DNA from: Luzula sylvatica
Lineage: Eukaryota > Streptophyta > Magnoliopsida > Poales > Juncaceae
DNA: 64,000 nucleotides
Assembly: GCA_946800325.1 (NCBI GenBank)
Contig: OX326957.1
Coordinates: forward strand, 51,083,798 to 51,147,797
Direction: 5' to 3'
The position numbers and the translations under genes were made by a program. Below the pieces are notes generated by a model. It made no database searches. It was given only the letters and a program-made list of their open reading frames with translations, and was not told where the DNA came from. This document shows, piece by piece, positions 1 through 9,994 of this stretch. The first letter of the stretch is position 1, and each line of letters starts with the position of its first letter.

Positions 1-1290
1 AAATATGTACTTTGGTCTTCAACTCGTGACTTCTAGAATCACAACATAAACTACATATGAAATTCACAGCATAAAAATACAAATAAACTAGTTACCCATT
101 ATACTACCAACATATTTATAATTTATAATTCAAATTAAAACATAAAGTACATATGAAATTCAAAAATGGTGTCCTCAACTCAAGTGATGCTACCATCCCG
201 TGGACGGGGTTGCCCCGTAGCCAATCGTGAATAATGGAGTTGAATAATAGAGTGAAAGATATGAGTCGTTTGGAGAGAAGAGGAAATATAATGTTTACGA
301 GAAAGTACTTGAAAGGTGTAATATAGCATTAATTTAAATTGATGTTAGTTTTGTAAATCAATAAAGAATATTTTAATTAAATAATTATTCTAGATTCAAA
401 AATATATTCTAACTTTTCCATAAATATATTTTGTCTTGTCTTGTTTTACAAATGATTGTTCCTTAAAACCTTTTAACTATTTGACTGTTGGGTTTCCGTC
501 ATGCTATTTTCATTACAGTATCTAATTCAAAAATATATTCTAACTTTATGTTCTTCCATTAATTAGGAATAACACAATTGTATGTACAAATTTTTTTTTC
601 TGTTATAAAACAAAAAAGACATGATATTGACATTCACATGTTCATTTGCATGATCAAGTTTAATTGGTGTGAGTGAAGTAGTTAAAACTCTACCCATATA
701 TCATTTTTGATCTATTTAATAACTATTTTACTTGGGAGTTATTTAGTTATCGGATCAAGTTTTTCACATAGAACTAATTCAGCAAAATTTATCATCAACA
801 ATATCATATCATATTATAGAATCTGTTAAGATATTAGAGAAAATCAAAAACAAAAAAACGTCATAACTCTTCATTTTTAAAGCATAAATTCATACCGCTG
901 ATTTATATCGTATTATTAATTTAATATGATAAACTTAGTTATTTTTAAAACATAAACTTTGATTATAAATACCGTAACTCTTCCCTATCGCTTTCAATCG
1001 GTTCTTGCCATTGGAGTGGAAGTTGCCGGTTTCGTCTAGGGTCTTCGGTGAGACGGAAATATATGGAGAGAGAGGAAAGAGAAAGAAGGAAGATATATGC
1101 AGTGTTAGATACACAAAAAATAAATGAACCTAGTTTATTGTGATCGAAATTGAGTTTATTTGTTCAATGATACGGTGTATTGCATTTCGTGGTGTGAAAA
1201 TCGAGTCCATGAGAACAATGAACGATTGAGATGCATCAAACAAAATTAAAAAAGAATATCGGACCGTCCATAATTGTTTGGATGGTGTGG

Positions 1291-1388
1291 ACAAATATGT
1301 ATTCACCAAATATGTTAAAATTATACTATATAAATATTAACAAATATGTACTCACCAAATGTGCTAAAATTATATTATATTAATATTA
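1291..1388. repeat. Tandem duplication, 2 x 49 bp
   Basis: Two adjacent diverged copies (1291..1339 and 1340..1388), both beginning ACAAATATGTA and containing TCACCAAAT followed by GTTAAAATTATA or GCTAAAATTATA. No coding content. Confidence 0.7.
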
Positions 1389-1915
1389 TCATGCTCGATT
1401 GGTATTTTATATAGTGACATTATATTCATTTTATCATTTTCATCTCCTACATAAAAAAGTACGTGTAATATATCAGTGACTTTAAGTGAAAAATATATAT
1501 TAGCTTTTTTATAGAAATTACGAAAGACACGTCACAAGAGGATTTTCACTTCAAATGTTCATTTTAGAGTAATTATACACAAGATGCTCTCATAACATGA
1601 TTGAGAGCAGGATGATGATGTGTCTGATGTTGATTGAATTAAGTTAATTAATTTTATACTATGAATACAGTATCTATCGTAAAATCAATATCATGCTGCG
1701 AGATTATGTTGCGAGAGCATGTTGCATATAATTACTCTTCATTTTGCACGCCCAAATTTAATTTGTGTGAACAACAATAAGTAAAGCTCCACGAACACAC
1801 TCTATTTATTTATTTAAGTCGAACAATTTTATTGTATATTCATTTGTTTAGCAAATTAATAATATTTTCGACATGGATCTTAGTTCTTAGTAAGGACCGG
1901 GAGGAGAGGACACAG

Positions 1916-1917
<2 letters not shown>

Positions 1918-1969
<52 letters not shown>
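1918..1969. repeat. (TA)26 microsatellite
   Basis: Uninterrupted alternating TA for about 52 bp, roughly 500 bp upstream of the PPR start codon. Probably length-polymorphic. Confidence 0.95.
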
Positions 1970-1971
<2 letters not shown>

Positions 1972-2474
1972 GTTTCGGTGATTTAATCAGTGTAATAATG
2001 TAAATTTTAATATTCGTCTAATCCAAATTTATTTGTAGTCTAATTTCAATAGATATATTTTTTTTGCCTTTCTAAAATAATCTACAAAGATCCGCCGTCG
2101 CTGAAAATTATTTCCAAAAGAGTACACTTATTGTGCCTTCACAATCCTCCACCACATCTTTTATATTGTGATTAACATGATTTTTTTTTGAAGAAAACTT
2201 GATTAACATGATGAATTAGTGATGAACAAATAATACACAATCAACAGTTAATTAATATATAATTAACGTACATATGAGTTAGTAATTCTTAATTAATATT
2301 AATTCTGTTAATTAAATGTTCTTTGTTAATTATCATATTAATGAATTATTAATGAATTATGTTAATTAGAATACAGAGGATGTAGTGGGGAAGTGTGGGG
2401 GAATAGTAAAAATTCTCTTTTTCTACCATAACAACTCGTAGAATACTAAACCCATTTCGATAGAAAACCACCAT

Positions 2475-4055
2475 ATGATGCAAAGAAAACTCGCACCACA
2501 GCCGAGCAAATTACCACTGAGTATTCTCTCCCTATTGAGCAAGTGCAAAAACATCTCACAAATTCACCAGATCCACTCGCATCTCGTTGTTCATGGCCAT
2601 GGCAAGAATCAGCTCCATCTCTGTAAGCTTCTTCGTCTCTCGTCCGTCTCCTTCTCCGACCTTGGGTACTCGAGACTTCTTTTCTCAAGTCTTGGTTCGC
2701 CCAATGTGTTTGTATACACGGCTATGTTTACTGGGTACTCTCGTTCTTGCGATTCTATCTCTTTGCTTAAACTGTTTGTTAAAATGCTTAAAGATGGTAA
2801 ATCTAGGCCGAATGAGTTCGTTTATCCCCTTGTTTTACGTGCTTGTTGGGATAAATCTTGGTTCCGATTATTCAAATCTGTTCATGGGCATGCTTCGAAG
2901 AGTGGTCTTGCCGATTTAGGCGTGGTACGAACAGCTTTACTTGATGGGTATGCTAGATTCAGTGACGTGGAGACTGCACGACAACTGTTCGACGAAATGC
3001 CTGACCGAAACGTGGTCTCTTGGACAGCCTTACTTTCTGGCTATGCAAGGGCTGGCAAAATCGGAAACGCACTTGCACTGTTCGATCAAATGCCTGAGAG
3101 AGACATTGCTTCGTGGAACGCAATTATCTCAGGCTGTGCACAGAATGGGTTCTTCTCCGAAGCACTAACCCTTTTCAAAAGGATGGTAAACGAAAATTTA
3201 AAACCCAACAAAACTACAATTCTTTGCATTCTTTCTTCGTGTGGCCATCTTGGAATGCTAAGGCTCGGTAAAATAATTCATGGCTACTCTTACCGAAACC
3301 ATTTTTGCTCTGATTCCTTCGTTATAAATTCATTAATCGACGTATATGGAAAATGTGGGAGTTTATACGAGGCAAAATGGATATTTAACAATTTATCAGA
3401 TAAGAGTTTAACAACTTGGAATTCTCTAATTAATTCATATGCATTGCATGGACATAGCGAAAATGCGATTAAAACTTTCGACAGGATGAAAAAGTTAAAA
3501 ATCGAACCTGATGAAATTACATTTGTGGCTTTATTAAATGCATGCACACATGGCGGTTATGTAGACCAAGGACTAAATTATTTCGAATTAATGACTCGAG
3601 ATTATTACATCGAGCCATCGATCGAACACTTTGGGTGCATGGTCGATCTTCTAGCCCGAGCCGGGAAGTTTCTAGAAGCAATAGAAATGATTAAAAATAT
3701 GAAGATTGAACCTGATGAGGTTGTGTGGGGATCTTTGCTTAACGGGTGTAGGATCCACAAACACAAAGATTTGGCGGAAATTGCGATTAAAAAATTGTTA
3801 AAATTAGCCCCGAATAAAAATATAGATTATGGGATCATGTTGGCGAATTTGTATAGCGAAAGTGGATTATGGGACGAAATGAATAGGGTTAGAAAAGGGA
3901 TAAGAAATTTTGGAGATAAAAAATTGCCTGGTTGTAGTTGGATCGAAGCAGATCAAGAAATTACGAGAAGATTTTATTCTGGCGATAAATCTCATTCCGA
4001 AACAGAAGAGATTTATTTGATTTTGGATGATTTGAGTCGTGTTATGGCATTGTAA
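2475..4055 (+). CDS. PLS-class pentatricopeptide repeat (PPR) protein, E/E+ subgroup
   Basis: Intronless 526-codon frame, the usual form of plant PPR genes. PPR proteins bind single-stranded RNA, normally in mitochondria or plastids, and act in C-to-U editing, splicing or stability. PPR units run from about residue 75 to 415, with typical signatures: NVFVYTAMFTGYSR (77-90), ARQLFDEMPDRNVVSWTALL (168-187), ALFDQMPERDIASWNAIISG (201-220), SLIDVYGKCGSLYEAKWIF (286-304). An E domain follows (about 412-478), then an E+ segment with LPGCSWIEAD (484-493) and GDKSHSETEEIY (503-514). The protein stops at residue 526 without a DYW domain, so editing would need a deaminase in trans. The start is an ATG ATG pair. 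Residues 1-74 are helical and basic-hydrophobic, but a targeting peptide is not certain. The overall form recalls Arabidopsis E+ PPRs such as At1g33350; that link is from memory. No break is seen, so it is probably functional. Confidence 0.93.
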   Translation: MMQRKLAPQPSKLPLSILSLLSKCKNISQIHQIHSHLVVHGHGKNQLHLCKLLRLSSVSFSDLGYSRLLFSSLGSPNVFVYTAMFTGYSRSCDSISLLKLFVKMLKDGKSRPNEFVYPLVLRACWDKSWFRLFKSVHGHASKSGLADLGVVRTALLDGYARFSDVETARQLFDEMPDRNVVSWTALLSGYARAGKIGNALALFDQMPERDIASWNAIISGCAQNGFFSEALTLFKRMVNENLKPNKTTILCILSSCGHLGMLRLGKIIHGYSYRNHFCSDSFVINSLIDVYGKCGSLYEAKWIFNNLSDKSLTTWNSLINSYALHGHSENAIKTFDRMKKLKIEPDEITFVALLNACTHGGYVDQGLNYFELMTRDYYIEPSIEHFGCMVDLLARAGKFLEAIEMIKNMKIEPDEVVWGSLLNGCRIHKHKDLAEIAIKKLLKLAPNKNIDYGIMLANLYSESGLWDEMNRVRKGIRNFGDKKLPGCSWIEADQEITRRFYSGDKSHSETEEIYLILDDLSRVMAL

Positions 4056-4440
4056 AAAAAACGAAATTAGTGTGTGAAGGAAATTCGTGTTCAAATTCAA
4101 TCGATTTTTTTTTCTAGTTTGGTTCTAATTTTTTTTGAGAAGGGTAGTTTGGTTGTAAAATAAATAATTTTAATTGAATTATTTGTTGAATAGTGCTATT
4201 AATGCATGATTCATTATTTATTGGTAAACAAATTAATTTTTTGTCAGGGAAACAAACGAAAAGCATAGAGATTCTTCTCTCTAAACGAGGTGATTGTTTT
4301 TTTTTTGGTCTTAATTTATTGCTAGCTACTAGTGAAGTTTTTCTTCAAGCAAAATTTACATTTTTCACTCATAAAATATTCACTTGATTTATAATTTTGA
4401 GTCTCTCTATATATATTGCCATGAACATATGAAATTTGTC
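4056..4440. other. 3' flank of the PPR gene
   Basis: AT-rich DNA between the PPR stop codon and the first transposon. It probably holds the PPR 3' UTR and polyadenylation site. No other feature is recognised. Confidence 0.5.
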
Positions 4441-4464
4441 ATTACTTGTAGAGCTGGCAAAATC

Positions 4465-4770
4465 TGACCCGACCCGAAAAAATGACCCGACCCGCCCGAA
4501 CCCGAACCCGACCCGACCCGAAAATATTGAAAAGTCAACGATCCGAACCCGAACCCGAAACCGAAACCGAATGACCCGAACCCGAAATCGACCCGAAACC
4601 GAATGACCCGAATCCGAAATCGACCCGAAACCGAATGACCCGAACCCGAAATCGACCCGAAACCGAATGACCCGAAACCCGAACGATCCGAAACCCGAAG
4701 TAACCCGAACCCGAATGACCCGAAACTCACGACCCGAATGACCCGAAATTCATGACCCGAATAACCCGAA
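4465..4770. repeat. GACCCG / AACCCGAA subterminal repeat, left end
   Basis: About 300 bp of loosely periodic GACCCGAACCCGAA and GACCCGAAACCGAAT units. Frames through it give low-complexity peptides on both strands, which I do not treat as genes. The matching block at the other end of the same element lies in the same orientation, not inverted. Confidence 0.9.
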
Positions 4771-6225
4771 AACTAAAATATTATTGTCAAAATCAATATA
4801 ATATTGCTAAAATATCTCGGAATCAATAAAATAATCAGAAATTATCCAAAAACACTATAACAATACCTATATACGGTGACACTTGTTATTTGACATTTGA
4901 CTATATGCTGCCATTACTTGTATAAAAGACGGCATTAACGGATTAATCCTGCTATTGTATTATAAAAGACAGCATTTTGTGTAAAATGTCAAGAATACTA
5001 CTATATAAAGACATTTTATGACTGATGCTATTATTAAAATAAAATCATAGCAAAAAAAATGCTATCAAAAGATATTTAATACATGTATTAATTAAGTTGA
5101 ATGAATGGACATAATAATACATCATATGGCATAATATGCAATAAAAAAATTAAAAAAAAAAAGAGAGAGAGGGAGACAGACCGTTCCTTTTTCTTCACGA
5201 GGTAGGGTTTAGATATTTACTAATGCATTGGAATGGGCATGGACATGAAAAAATAATAGCAATTTCAAATGCTTCAATTGAGAAAATTGGTAACATTTTA
5301 AAATGCATTTTATTGTATAAATCCACGACATACCAAAATACTTGCAATGTAAAAAGCAACAACATTTAAAAATGCATCCAATAATCATTTGCCGACATTT
5401 ATAGAAATCAAATATATTTATAATTCTATAATTATACAAAAATAAATATATTATATTAGAATATAAAATTTCATTTCATTTTAATACTAAATTCAATAAT
5501 TATTATACAAAATACACACATTAAGAATTAAAAAATTAAATATAAAACAACAATTAACAAAATTAACCAAAATCAATGAAAATATACACCAGCCATGCCA
5601 ACATAATTACAACAATATTTGAGGGTTCATGATTTTGATAACAAACTTCAACTTGTCTCACTTTTACATTCATCTTCTTTGCGGGTTCATGCTTTTGTTC
5701 CTTCATCCAGGCCTGGTCGTGTGATTTTCGAGCCTTGTGAGAATACATCACGCAAATAAAATTCAAATTACAAAAACAAATATATGCTAATTCATGTTAC
5801 CAATATATTCGAGCACCAATTACAAACAACTTGACCTAATTGTAAAAGCAGCTCCGGCCAGCATTTCTCTTATACTAATTCCCTGCAATAATAACATTAT
5901 AAATAGTTAAATGCTAGTATTGTTTTCAATCTGGTCCCTAAAAATTGTGGAAATTGTGAAAAGGACCAGAAGAGCCGCAATGAGTTCTGCCACCGACCCA
6001 TTCGAACATCCGAAACCGTGCAAGCCATCCTTCGGTTCTAGCAGTGTTGTCCAACAGAGAGTTTTCTTGCGTGAATGTCAGTATTTTGTATTTCGCTATC
6101 GAGTTCCTTGTACGCCTATGGTTGTTTACAACTAAAAATAGCATTCAAACATAATATGCTATTAAACCCTAAATTTTGTCGAGGTGTATGTGATATTTTT
6201 GAGAATTTAAAAATAAAGCAAACCT

Positions 6226-7120
6226 TGCTTCATTCAGAATTGAAAGGACACACTTCTGAAGAGCCAACACTTCTCCTGCTGCATTCTTCCCCGCTTCCAC
6301 TCCTGTATTAATTAATTAATTAAAATTCATATGCTTATAATTATTAATTAAATTCAAATTATAAAATAAGTAATTAACCTTGGATCCGATTCCATCAAAA
6401 GCCAAGTACCAGCACTTCCCCTGCTGTCTCTTGTACTTTTTTAATTTCTGTTCAAAGAGAAATTAAATCTCGCGTCGGTGAATATATCTGGATGCGGTAA
6501 TAAATCCACCGATAGCGATCACCGTTGTAATTTATACAAATTAGATTAAAATAAATTATATAAAAAATAATAAGAATGATTTAAATATGAAATTAATATG
6601 AGAGAGAGAACCTTGAAGACGTAGATGTATCCAGTGTTGTTAGAGAAATATCTCGCTTATTTCAAATTCACGATCTGTAAATAAAAGTTAATAATTTATT
6701 GGTATTAAGTTCATAATATAAATTAATTGCTTCAACCACACCTGAAACTAAAATACCAACACCTTTTTTCCCCGAAAATGAAATTGTACCTATATGCGAG
6801 CCCACTACAACCACTTCGAAGTATTTTTCATGGCCGTCCCTGAAAAATCTCAAAATTAAAAATAAGTCCAATATTAGCCAATTTAAATTTTTAAAAGTAC
6901 ATAATTGATTTCGAAACTTACCAAGGGCTGAAAGTGTTACCGACATTATCCTCGCGAACACAAAGCCCAATCTTTTGCATAATAATTCTTACGTAACTGT
7001 CAATCAAAATAAATCAAGAATTAAAGGAATAAAATTTAACCAATTAGTAGAATTCCCAATATCAGAAGCTATGTGTAAAGGAGTAGCCCCACTTGCATTT
7101 ATATTCGGATTCGCCCCTGC
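6226..7120 (-). pseudogene. Captured multi-exon gene fragments, one resembling an ankyrin repeat
   Basis: Several minus-strand segments look like exons with intact splice sites. From 7120, after a TTTACAG acceptor, translation gives AGANPNINASGATPLHIA, which fits the ankyrin consensus (G-A-x-x-N...G-x-T-P-L-H-x-A). A segment 6996..6922 ends before GTAAG; the next, 6839..6790, starts after TTTTTCAG. They join in one frame across a split TGG codon: NVGNTFSPW then DGHEKYFEVVVVGSH. Further candidates are 6446..6381 (GKCWYLAFDGIGSK) and 6303..6226 ([17 protein letters not shown]). More sequence near 5940..6140 may belong. I do not recognise the parent gene. Because the segments lie inside a CACTA element, transduplication of a host gene is the simplest reading. 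The exon set is inferred by eye. Confidence 0.45.
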
Positions 7121-8031
7121 CTGTAAATAAAAAAATAAATCATATTTCAGGATTATAAAAAAATAAATCACAGTTAAATCCAATTGGAATCATATTTCAG
7201 GATTATAATTATATTCCAAAATTAATGCACAAAGAGACGGTGGACGATCCGATTTATAAAATTACTGCACAAATACTGCATCTACATATTAGGTGTCATT
7301 TTGTCGAACACCTTTGCTACAAATACAAGAAGATAAATTTGCAATGTTTTTGTGCAAAAACCCCCCTGTATTATGCTCAAATTGGAATCATATATGTGTT
7401 TTTCCTGAGGTATGAACTAATTCACTGAAAAAATGTCAGTGAAAATCAGTGAATTTAATAATATAATTAAGTTGCAAATTAATCCATCTATTTTACTCAA
7501 ATTTAAATATGACTATTTAATCCTAATCAAGACACTAACTGTGACCAATTAACACTAATTAAGCATTCATCATTATACGTGAAAGAAACAAATCGATGAA
7601 CAAGTCGAAGCAATACACTTACTTATTTCTAAGGCATGCGAGAGAGGGGAGTGTCAACGAGGTACAACAACTTCGACGAGAGAGGAGATTAATCAACAGA
7701 GAATATAGAGATGCACTGTAACTTCAAGAGTGGCGAGTGGAGAAAGGCACTTTTACTTCAACAGAGATTAATCGAGAGGGCATGCCTGGCCTGAGGTGTA
7801 TTTGCACGGCAACCGAACAAGCAAGGGTCTTTAGGTAAGATCTGCATCAATCAAAGTCTAATCAGCCCCAAAATTTTGAAAAAGCAGCGGAGGTAGGGTT
7901 TCGTTGTTACAAGGGAGACGATTTCTGGGCGGAGAACTAGAGAAATTAGGAAGGGAGCTAGGGGTTAAAACAGCGACCAACCATGGAGATGCGAGGGCGA
8001 TTACAGTGACCAGCCATGGAGACCCCTCGGG

Positions 8032-8058
8032 GAGAGAGAGAGAGAGAGAGAGAGAGAG
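8032..8058. repeat. (GA)n microsatellite inside the CACTA element
   Basis: About 27 bp of GA dinucleotide repeat. The minus-strand frame over it gives a Ser-Leu run, an artefact of the repeat. Confidence 0.9.
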
Positions 8059-9719
8059 GTGTTTTGTCATTGAGAAAGAGACGATGGGAGGGAAATGAAA
8101 ATTTTGGTCTGCCGCCAAAATAGTTTCTTGCAATCTAAATACAAACATTTTTCTTAGTGTTTAATTTTTGTTTTCTGTATATAAAAAATAAGGTGGGAAA
8201 GTTCCCTCTACTATTTTAGCAAATACAAAATGAAAAAAATTAGAGGCAAAATTTCCCTCTCAATTTTTATCACATATATTAGTTTATTTAAAAACTAAAA
8301 TAAATAAATAAATAAATAAATAAAAAATAAAATATATATATATTTCCAACTATATATTTCCAACTCTGAGTAAAATTGAGATATTTAAATTTCCTCCAAA
8401 ATATTTTGTTAGTTTAACAATGAAAAGATAATTTAGAGAGAAAATTCCCTCTAATATTTTGTTAATTCTAATCACATATATATTATTTCACATAACAACT
8501 AAAAATAAATATTAATTTCTAACTCCAAAAACTAATATTTGTCAAAATTAATTAAAATATTATAAAAAAATGTATCAATTTAAATAACATATATGTGATT
8601 AGAACTAACTTTCACCTATTACATAATTACATGTAGAAATGATATTTTTTTTATTATTGTTTTGTTAATAACATTTATAATTTCATAATGTTATGTTTAA
8701 AATTAAATATTTACAATGTTCTATAAATTATACATATATTATTTATATATGATATATTTAGTAATCAAATAATTTTGTATATATCTACAATATTTTATAG
8801 AATATTTTATAGGGAAATTAGCCCTCCCTACATACTCCCAAATTCCAGAATATAATGTTTTAAATTTATTATTTTATCTTTTACATATTTATTTTTTTAA
8901 AAGTCCAAAACATTATATTTACTCTCTCAATAATCGAAATTAGCTCATATACCCTTCGGAAATAAAATATCATATTTACTCTCCAATTTAAAACATATAA
9001 AATAATTTATAAAAATATGATATTTTAATTTTTAATTTAAATATGATATTTTAAATTTACAAGAAGATAAATATGATATTTTAATTTTTAGAAGAATGTA
9101 TATGTTATTCCTAAGTTTCAAAAAAACAAATATGTAAATTTTGTCAGTATTGTATGAAACTTAATAGTTATAAAATATATCACTCACAAGTCACACCCAA
9201 ACTTAATATATAACTATTTTTTATACTTAATATATAATTTTCAATTCCATGTAACTAAATATATATGCTTTTTAAATGTAAAATTAGGGGGTAAAGTGTT
9301 TAAAATATCAAGACAAATGGCTCCAACTTTTTTTGACCCAAAAGTATAATTTCCCGCTGAAAATTTCTTTGGACCCATAAATTTCAAATTCATCCCTTTC
9401 TCTGTGAGAACCCTAATCCAATCCTACGCACCTCTTTCTTTCTCTTCTCTACAGCAGGAGCTCGCCCCCGCACAACCCACAACCTACGTTTTTCACAATT
9501 ACGTAGCATTACTTGAAATGTTTTTGTAGGAATAGAGGGCACCAGTTCGGACTGTATTTTCACCATATGCTGTCAAATATAAATGGCAGCATTAATACAT
9601 GCATTCAACAGCATATGCGAATGCTTCGAAATGCCTGTATTGTTGTAGTGAAACTAAATTTTTGGAAAATCAAATGATTCGAAATCAAATGTTGTGAAAT
9701 CTAAATTACCCGAAAATCA

Positions 9720-9975
9720 AAATAGTCACGACCCGAATGACCCGAAAACCGAAACGACCCGAACCCGAACGACCCGAAAACCGACACGACCCGAACCCGA
9801 ACGACCGAAAACCGAAACGACCCGAACCCGAACGACCCGAAAACCGAAACGACCCGAACCCGAATGACCCGAAAACCGAAACGACCCGAACCCGAACGAC
9901 CCGAAACCCGAACAACCCGATGACCCGAACGACCCGAAACCCGAAACGACCCGAACCCGACCCGACCCGCCCGAT
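9720..9975. repeat. GACCCG / AACCCGAA subterminal repeat, right end
   Basis: About 255 bp of GACCCGAAAACCGAAAC and GACCCGAACCCGAAC units directly inside the right TIR of the hAT-like element. The unit period is about 30 bp (for example GAAAACCGAAACGACCCGAA repeated). Open frames through it, on both strands, are low complexity. Confidence 0.9.
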
Positions 9976-9994
9976 TGCCACCTCTAATTACTTG

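Larger units (their letters stand above)
1..2474. other. Intergenic DNA upstream of the PPR gene
   Basis: AT-rich sequence with no convincing reading frame or RNA gene on either strand. It holds a short tandem duplication and a TA microsatellite, listed separately, and a few short A+T-rich direct repeats such as TTCAAAAATATATTCTAAC near 395 and 525. The promoter of the PPR gene must lie in the 3' part, but no TATA box can be picked with confidence in such AT-rich DNA. Confidence 0.6.
4853..9650. mobile_element. CACTA (En/Spm-like) non-autonomous element carrying host gene fragments
   Basis: The left end CACTATAACAATAC and the reverse complement of the right end CACTACAACAATAC form a 14-bp TIR with one mismatch, beginning with the diagnostic CACTA. 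The 3-bp TSD is AAA on both sides (4850..4852 and 9651..9653). Subterminal regions hold repeated short motifs such as ATGCTGCC and GGCATTAA on the left and CAGCATATG on the right, as in CACTA elements. No transposase (TNPD or TNPA) frame is found in its 4798 bp, so it would need an autonomous partner. The interior has minus-strand exon-like segments, a GA microsatellite and long AT-rich stretches. Confidence 0.85.
4449..9986. mobile_element. hAT-like non-autonomous element, split by a nested CACTA element
   Basis: The ends are TAGAGCTGGCAA (left) and TTGCCACCTCTA (right), a 12-bp terminal inverted repeat (TIR) with one mismatch. Exact 8-bp duplications ATTACTTG flank them (4441..4448 and 9987..9994), as expected for hAT insertion. 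Without the nested element at 4853..9650 the original unit is only about 0.74 kb. It codes for no transposase and consists mainly of GACCCGAA-type subterminal repeats. The octamer ATTACTTG occurs elsewhere nearby, but its abutting both TIR ends exactly makes chance unlikely. Confidence 0.85.
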
